From: Tribonema minus
Lineage: Eukaryota > Sar > Xanthophyceae > Tribonematales > Tribonemataceae
NCBI GenBank assembly: GCA_017506865.1
Contig: JAFCMP010000042.1
Span: forward strand, 358,971 to 422,970
Length of the DNA: 64,000 nt
Reading direction: 5' to 3'
Shown: positions 57,218-64,000 of the stretch, piece by piece
Position numbering within the stretch: position 1 is the stretch's first letter
Layout of the letters: each line of letters begins with the position of its first letter
Notes under the pieces: model-generated
What the model saw: only the letters and a program-made list of their open reading frames with translations
What the model was told of the DNA's origin: nothing
Databases searched by the model: none
Program-made: the position numbers and the translations under genes

Positions 57218-60200
57218 ATGCCTCAGCGATGCCTGACCACCCCGCTCGACATCCGCGTCCACGGACGCGTGCCTATGGAGGCTGAGCACATCCTGAGCCC
57301 GGATGCGCTGCGATTCTTGGGCTACCTGCACACCCGCTATGAGCAGAGGCGCCAGGCAAGTGCCTTGTAGCAAGTAATGACACAACGATGCTTGTTGCGA
57401 GGCATCCAGTTCGCTGATAAATAGGCAGCTGCACTGCAGGTGCTTGGATCCGCTAGCCACGCTGTGTGTTGCGTATCTAGCTGCGAAAATACGCACTTTT
57501 TGAGCGCTTTAGCCACCTAAGATATGTTTGACACCCAGCAGTACTGGGCCTTTCATCGTTGCACCTGCCGAATAATCAGGCATTTCGATACTTTGCTGCT
57601 GCACCGCTGCAGCTATACTGCTGCCTAGCGCGCGTGCATAATTGCCCGGCTCGGGATTGAAGCAGGTCAATGAGACGACCATGGCACACGACACAGGCTC
57701 TGCCACGATCTGATTGACTTAAATGACTGCTTTTACAGCAGTGATCGTTTGAAGGCCAGATGCCAGGCACAGCAGCTTACGATGCTGCTGTCGCCAGCCA
57801 TATTCCGCAATTTGAATGGCCTTCAAGTTGAAGTCATGGTGAATGATGCGTGAACCAGGAGCAGCGGCTTGCTGCCCTCGCTATTACGAACTTTATCAGA
57901 AAGATATCAATATCCGAGCTGAAAAAAAGGCCTGTAAGCAAGGTCATTCCCATCTCTCGTGCGATGGGACCAATCCCAGCGGAGCGTGTCCTGTTTTGAC
58001 ATGCGACAGATTGTTGTAGGGAGGCTTGTGTGATAAATGCCACGCCTGCCACAGCATAGCTGTACATGACAGATCAAACCGATCAACCATTGGTAGGTTT
58101 TCAGCGTGTGAGGCCGTGCACTGCCATCCTTCGCGGAGGTTGAAGCGATTTATTGAGTTGAGATTTCTCGCATCTCAAGTATATCGCTGCAGCAAGCATG
58201 AGTATGGCTCCAAACTGTACTCTAAAGTGTGATCAGTTCGCATCGATGGCCACCTGTTATAAGCCTTGCGTCAGATCTAAGGCAATTCTGGCAGTGGGTA
58301 AAATTTACCACCCCCGTCCTTAGTGTATGCCGATGCACCTGCTCGCTAACACGGTCTTCAAGATTACTGCAGGCTTGCCAGCCTGTAGCAATGTCACACG
58401 AATGATTCCGTTATCTGCCCTGTGGTGACGGTGCAGCTGTTTGGACTGCAGCAGGCCCTTTCAATTGTAGTGTATCATGGTGATATCCATTAGGCATGGA
58501 GCGTGCTTCTGCAAAACTTCTTCGGGGGCAGATGAAATAAATAGGGTGCATGTCACTCCACATGCGCATCGCAATCGTCAGTGGCACAGTTTGACTCTGA
58601 TGGTACTGCTGCAAGCCATTGTTCAGCAGACAATCTAGACGTTTTTACACAAGACAGCACAGGATCTGATCAGTTACTGGCACGTTTAATGCAGAGCATA
58701 GTCCGACAGTCGGGACACGTATTGGCCCAACAACTGGATTGCACTTTTTATCGATCCGTCCATTCTGTGCTAGATAAATTTGGCTCAGCAGAAAGCCACG
58801 CATCAAGCTAATAAGCTTATGCCATTTCACAAGCGAATCAACGAACTAACACTTTTGATCTATGTACCGTCTCATCCCTACAAAAACCACTTATAATTAG
58901 ACTCACAGCTTCTTCCATATTAATACCACGTTGAATTCCCAGGTTATAATGCTCTAAAACAAATATCTCCAACAGTTGTTTCATCCATTGCAGTTGATTT
59001 TGGTTTTCAGCATCCAGCTTGTCATGGAGTTCTTCGCTTAGTATCCAGATGAGTCCACCACAAAAACAGAACTCTTCAAAAATTCATTCCATAATGCAAA
59101 AGCATCCAAAAACGAAGAACCACTACTTATAGAAGTACAATGTACCGTCCTCCTCCATCGTTATCATTTTTAAAAAAATTATTGTGCGATGACGATGTGC
59201 CACTGCAGATGCTCCTGGCGGCGCGCGTTGCGCGGCAGTGCGAGTTTGACGCGGGCATCGACCCTTGCTTCCGCGCGGAGACCAAGTACATACGCGACGA
59301 CCCCGCGTGGAGCGTGCGCCCCCCGCCCAAGGACCTGGAGGACAGGTATGCATGTATGTGGTGTAAGTGCTTACCTGACTACCTACTGATGTGGAGGGGG
59401 AAGGGGGGGGGTGGGGGGTGGGGGTAACATACGCGACGACCCCGCGTGGAGCGTGCGCCCGCCGCCTAAGGACCTGGAGGACAGGTATGTATGTATGCAT
59501 GTAGCGCACGCGCCGAAAGTCCTACTTGTGCGAAGGGGAAGAGGGGGGGGGGGGGGGGGGGGGGGCTACATGCGCGACGATCCTGTGTGGAGCGTGCGCC
59601 CCCCGCCCAAGGACCTGGAGAACAGGTATGTATGCATGTAGCGCACGTGCTTACCTACCTACTGATGTGGAGGGGGAAGGGGGGGGGTGGGAGGGGGGGG
59701 GTAACATACGCGACGACCCCGTGTGGAGGGTGCGCCCGCCGCCCAAGGACCTGGAGGACAGGTATGTATGTATGTAGTGCACGTGCCTACTTACCTACTG
59801 ATTCGAAGGGGAAGGGGGGGGGTGGGGGGACATGGTTTGCAGGTGGAAGAAGGACGTGGAGGAGAGGTATGTATGTACGTGGCGCATGCGCCTACTTAAC
59901 TACTGATGGGTAGCGGAAAGGGCGGGTGGGGGGGACATGGTCGCAGGTGGTAAAAGGACCTGGAGGACAGGTATGTATGTATGTAGTGCACGTGCCTACT
60001 TACCTACTGATTCGAAGGGGAAGGGGGGGGGGGGGGGGGGACGTGGTTTGCAGGCGGTGGAAGGACGTGGAGGGAGGTATGTATGCACGTGGCGCATACG
60101 TGGCGCATGCGCCTACTTGCCTTCTGCTACGAAGGGGGAAGAGGGGGAGTGGGGGGACATGGTCTCAGGTGGAGAAAGGTCTTGGAGGACAGGTATGTAT

Positions 60201-63200
60201 GTATGACGCGATCGCGCCTACTTACCTGCTGATGCAAAGGGGAAAGGGGGGGGTGGGGGGCGGGACATGCTTGCAGGTGAAAAGGGGAACATAAAATCCT
60301 TACGTATCTGTCCCACGATGCGTACGGACATGGAGGACAGGGTGCGTCAGTGTGACCGAGCGCGTGTGCTAGGGTTAGTGCTTGGGGTCAGGGTTAGTGC
60401 TTAGGGTTAGGGTTAGTGCTGTGCTGCACCATCGCGTCGGACAGCAGCTCATTGGCAATCTGGACTTCATTTGCGCCCCTGGCGCGAAACACCAAGAATC
60501 ACCTTTGTTTTGAAGCAGAGAAATGTGAGTCTTCATTCGGCTAGATCACCCGAGTACGCATTCTTGGAGAGGAGTACATGCTCACCTACCTGCGCACTGG
60601 TGCGAAAAGGGATTGAGGAGGGGGGGGGAGGGCAGGACACGAGCAAGGATGTCAGGGGTGGGGGGATGTTTGAGCGTTGTACGCGCGCTCTGTCGTGAAG
60701 ACCAGGGGCGTGGCGGCGGCGTGGTGTGTCGAGCCAGCGCGCGTCCGCTCGCTGCAAGACAAGGCACTCACCGCACACGAGAATGGCAGAAGGAAAAAAC
60801 TTGGCGCGGATTGCAGGAAGACCGTCTGTGGGGGTAGGTATGCTATGAGCAATCGATGGCAGGTTGTCACCGAGAAGTGGGGGCTCAGATGTCGGAGATT
60901 TCGGCTGCTGCGGTCTTCGGGTTTGCTGGTAACATCAATCTATTGTCACCTCTGACAGCAACGGCCATGTCATGACGTAATCTGTCATCGCCTGACACTC
61001 GGTGTGCAATCACACATTGGAGTGCGATCATGAATGATCTCATTCGGATGGCCCACTGCGCTTGGTGCACCATGCGTGAACTCCGTGTGGATGGTATTTG
61101 AACTGTGGGTGGCCTGCCTGAGGGGACATTGTTGATCCATTTCACACGGTATGCAATCATGCATTCGAGTGTGATCATTTGGATGCCCCCACTGCGCTCG
61201 TGGTGCACCGTACATGCACTCTGTGCAGAGTGTATTTTGACCTGTGTGTGGCCTGCCTCAGGACACATTTTCTAATGACACACGGTGTGCAATCGCCCAT
61301 TGTGAGTGTGATTGATCATTTGGATGCCCCCACTGCGCTCGTGGTGCACCGTACGCGAACTCTGCATGAACTGCATCTGAACTGCGCGTGTCCTGCCCCT
61401 GTCCTCAGGCGCGTGGAGATCACCGGCCCCGTGGACCGCAAGATGGTCATCAACGGACTCAACAGCGGCGCCAGGTGAGCGATGCTGCTTGGCGAAGCAC
61501 TGCATGAAGGAAGGGGGGGGGGGGGGAGGGGGGGTAGCTACATTGATTCTTGCGAAAAAGGCGCAGCTGGGGGGGACCGGGCGGGCGGGGACGGGGGAGG
61601 GGGCTAAATGATTCTTGTGAAGAAGGCGCAGCTGGAGAAGGGGGGGGGGGGGGGGGGGCTAGCTGCATGCGTTCATATATGACGGATTTGGGGAATTCTA
61701 TGGTGGCTTGGCACGTCAAAATTACTAGAGGTAGGGCTTGCGGTCCTGCGTGCCCTGCTCTCAGAAAATGCGCCGCGCCTTGTTGCTCACAACACTTTGT
61801 TCGGCGTCCAGGTTTTGGCGTCTTAGTTAAGCAACGTCTTGCTGGTGTGGTCTACATCCTTTGCCACCTAGGTTTGGTGCAGACGTACCTCTTCACCTGC
61901 CAATCGCTGATGCAGCCTGCCTGGCTCCTGTGTCGTGCAGCACATACATGGCGGTTAAGCACTGTTGCATTCCTGCATCTGCTTGGCTTTTCACTGCGCA
62001 GCACAGACGTGCCATTGTTCACCGCCGTCACACATAATGATTGCAGTGTGCTGAATGTTGCTCTACTTCTCCGCTCCCCAGCACGTACATGGCGGACTTT
62101 GAGGACTCCACGAGCCCCACCTGGGACAACGTGCTGGATGGGCAGGTCAACCTGTACGACGCCACGCGCGGCACCATTGAGTGAGTCCTGAGCGCTGCTG
62201 TAATGCAATAATCATACACTCAGAGCGTCAATTACCACTAAAATAAGTATCATCGTTGTTGCAAGTGTTGCCCCAACAACTCCGTCGGCTGGGAGGAGCA
62301 TGTAGGGGGCAGAGCCAGGACAAGCTGTACGACGCCACGCGCGGCACCATCGAGTGAGTGCTGAGCGCTGCTGTAATACAAATAGCACTGAGCGTTGCTA
62401 CTATAGTGCAGTGTGTTGTTGTCGCAATGTTGCTCAACGACACCGTGGGCTGGGAGGAGTATGTAGGGGGCAGAGCCAGGACAAGCTGTACGATGCCATG
62501 CGCGGCACCATCGAGTTAGTCCTGAGCGCTGCTGCACATGTTGCGATGTAGAGAGCTGCACCTATGCAACAGGCTAGTGAGCAGTAGCTTTATTTTTTAT
62601 TTTTTGACTTTTGAACATTGAAGCAGGTCAACCTGTATGACGCCACGCGCGGCACCCGGCACCATCGAGTGAGTCTTGAGCGTTGCCATGGTTTAATAAT
62701 ATGAGAGAGTGTCGCTAGTACAATGCAGTGTGTTATTGTTGTCGCAAACGTTGCCTAATGACATGACACCCTGAGCTGGGGGGGTGGGGGGCAGAACCAG
62801 GGCTAGCTGTACGACGCCTCGCCTGGCACCATGGTGTGAGTTTTGAGCGCTGCTATGCCATCTGCTTTGACGCATGTTTTGCCGCAAGTGTTTTTAAGAT
62901 GAATTCCTGGGCTGGGGTCGAGGTTGGGTGAACACATTGCCCTGGGCAAGGGCAAGAGTCAGAGTCAAGGTCAAATCAACCTGTACGACGCCACGCACGA
63001 CACCATTGAGTGCATGAACCATGATGAACGTCACCATGCTGTGCTTGGCTAAGAATGCCTACATACACTCTGCGGTCGCACTAGCTACTTGTTTTTCCCG
63101 CATGTTGTTCAGTCCTTCAGCCTACAATGTGTTTGCACGTAGCTGCGACATCCGTGTTTTTCAGTACACTCAACGCTTTTACTCTCCCCCCACGCCCCCT

Positions 63201-63800
63201 TGCAGGTACACCAACCCCGCCAACGGCAAGGTGTACAAGGTCAACGAAAAGCACTCCGTGCTGCTGGTGCGCCCCAGGTGAGACGGCGCGCGCCAGCGCG
63301 ACTCCGCTACTTGAAGTACATCATCAAACCTGAAGTTGAACTGGAAGCTGAAGTTGAACTTGGAGAAGAAGTTCAGCTCTCTGCGGCGGTCGCCGGCGCC
63401 CACACGACGCGTGCCTGCGAAGCGCGCCGCACGCTCGCGCTTGAAGTGTTCGCCAGCTACCTGTGACCTTCGTACGCTAGCCTGCTTCAAGGGTTCGGCA
63501 GACACCTCTGACCTGAGTGCGGCATTTGATGAGGCCCATGTCACAGTCAACCACGACCCTCAAAGAGTCAAGACTGAAACACTGTTCAGCGGCTCTGACC
63601 ACACCCACTCTCCCCACGTAGCGCAACGACAGTACATCACTGCCATTGCTTTCGCACTTAAGTTTATGTGCCACTCTGCCTGCCGTTCCCTATTGCAGTA
63701 TCAACCCAAACACATTTTTTGTTTCGCCCCTGCCCTCCCCCTCTCCCCCCCTCTGCCAATGATACTCAGGGGGTGGCACCTGGACGAGGCCCATGTGACT
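57218..63800 (+). CDS. Malate synthase (A-type), 3' end beyond window
   Basis: Exons 57218-57355, 59209-59345, 61409-61474, 62082-62180, 63206-63277 and from 63770, all phases consistent; the rest of the protein lies outside. It follows bacterial/peroxisomal malate synthase A closely: [116 protein letters not shown] and [10 protein letters not shown]. The Arg in R-G-x-H-L belongs to the conserved active-site region. It condenses glyoxylate and acetyl-CoA to malate in the glyoxylate cycle. The start is the Met opening the conserved N-terminus; the frame is open upstream. Intron 1 uses a GC donor (CAG|GCAAGT). The C-terminal peroxisome signal cannot be checked. Confidence 0.95.
57830..59170. 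other. AT-rich island in malate synthase intron 1
   Basis: Base composition is clearly more AT-rich than its surroundings. At 58838-58984 the minus strand has a 48-codon frame starting [20 protein letters not shown] and continuing upstream without stop for about 30 more codons ([17 protein letters not shown]). It looks coding-like (amphipathic, AT-rich codons) but I cannot assign it. It may be a remnant of an inserted element. Confidence 0.45.
59346..60300 (+). repeat. Array of decaying copies of the 3' end and donor of malate synthase exon 2
   Basis: The real exon ends at 59345 (KDLEDR|GTATG). Seven further exon-end/donor copies end at about 59484, 59625, 59761, 59866, 59970, 60076 and 60192. 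The first three carry [17 protein letters not shown]-like segments of about 63 nt. Later ones keep only KKDVEER-, KDLEDR- or KVLEDR-like ends. Units are 104-141 bp, and each includes a GTATGTATG donor, a CCTACTTACCTACTGAT segment and a poly-G tract. Confidence 0.92.
60370..60418. repeat. Telomere-like variant tract
   Basis: CTAGGGTTAGTGCTTGGGGT followed by TTAGTGCTTAGGGTTAGGGT: TTAGGG units alternating with a TTAGTGC variant, in malate synthase intron 2. Confidence 0.75.
62290..63015 (+). repeat. Copies of the 3' end of malate synthase exon 4
   Basis: The exon end encoding [14 protein letters not shown] with GTGAGT donor (real end 62180) recurs at about 62320-62354, 62480-62516, 62625-62671, 62805-62837 and 62975-63011. 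Most keep the donor or a near-donor. One copy has GGCACCCGGCACC, an internal duplication. Each unit also repeats TGAGCGCTGCTG and a CTGGGAGGAG...GGGGGCAGAGCCAGG intron block. Confidence 0.9.
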
Positions 63801-63919
63801 TCACCCACGCCTCTGAAAGACTTGAACAGAATACGTATCATGACACCGATGTTGTTTTGCCCCTCCCCCAATCTGACGATGCCCCCCCCCCCCCCCCCTT
63901 CCCCCTTCGACGATGATGC

Positions 63920-63960
63920 TCATGGGGTGGCACCTGGACGAGGCCCACGTCACCATCGCT
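63920..63960 (+). repeat. Second copy of the [10 protein letters not shown] exon start
   Basis: GGGTGGCACCTGGACGAGGC matches the exon start at 63771, but here the preceding bases are CATG instead of TCAG, so no acceptor is present at the same place. Which copy, or a further one beyond the window, is used cannot be decided here. Confidence 0.7.
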
Positions 63961-64000
63961 TGCGCCTCTGAACTAGTTGAGACTAAAACTGTATCATCAC

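Noticed and set aside
59345-60300. Regular direct repeats that superficially resemble a CRISPR array
   Set aside because: The repeats are exon-end and splice-donor copies with decay and poly-G tracts, in a eukaryotic intron; spacers are not unique.

Overview
The window is nuclear DNA from a eukaryote. Genes lie on both strands, are split into many short exons (about 40-280 nt) and are separated by long introns. Two genes begin with a signal peptide ending in an Ala-Phe motif followed by a transit-like stretch. That is the bipartite presequence of algae with complex (secondary, red-derived) plastids. Together with TTAGGG-type telomere-like repeats in introns, GC-AG introns and a candidate selenoprotein, this suggests a photosynthetic protist. 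A haptophyte is my best guess, but the lineage is an inference.

Layout. (1) 109-17014, plus: an unrecognised protein whose C-terminal third resembles the TFIIS N-terminal (LW) domain; its introns hold a tRNA-Ala(UGC) gene and two hAT-type transposons. (2) 18546-23893, plus: a small beta-rich protein, possibly ASF1-like. (3) 23918-34696, plus: a plastid-targeted short-chain dehydrogenase/reductase, 404 aa in ten exons. (4) 37255-39793, minus: a quinone-oxidoreductase-like MDR protein, three exons. (5) 40466-52548, minus: a CCDC174 homologue, at least ten exons, N-terminal exon not found. (6) 54256-55569, plus: a plastid-targeted AAED1/PRXL2-type peroxiredoxin-like protein with an in-frame TGA at the redox-active position. 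(7) 57218 to the right edge, plus: malate synthase (glyoxylate cycle), cut off by the window end. I built the exon chains by hand from splice sites. For most junctions the codon phase carries through correctly, which supports the models.

The most striking property is how the introns are built. Copies of an exon's 5' end, with its acceptor, occur in the preceding intron. Copies of its 3' end, with its donor, occur in the following intron. This holds on both strands and in six of the seven genes. The copies decay with point changes, stop codons and lost splice sites. The introns therefore look like stacks of repeated exon-intron junctions.

Other repeats are three transposon insertions with perfect 8-bp target duplications, a dispersed family of about 110 bp in five copies, many short telomere-like tracts, a recurrent TGAGCGCTG motif, minisatellites, and homopolymer G/C runs. 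The genes do not form one pathway. They are ordinary nuclear genes with plastid (SDR, Prx-like), probably peroxisomal (malate synthase) and nuclear (CCDC174, the LW-domain protein) roles.
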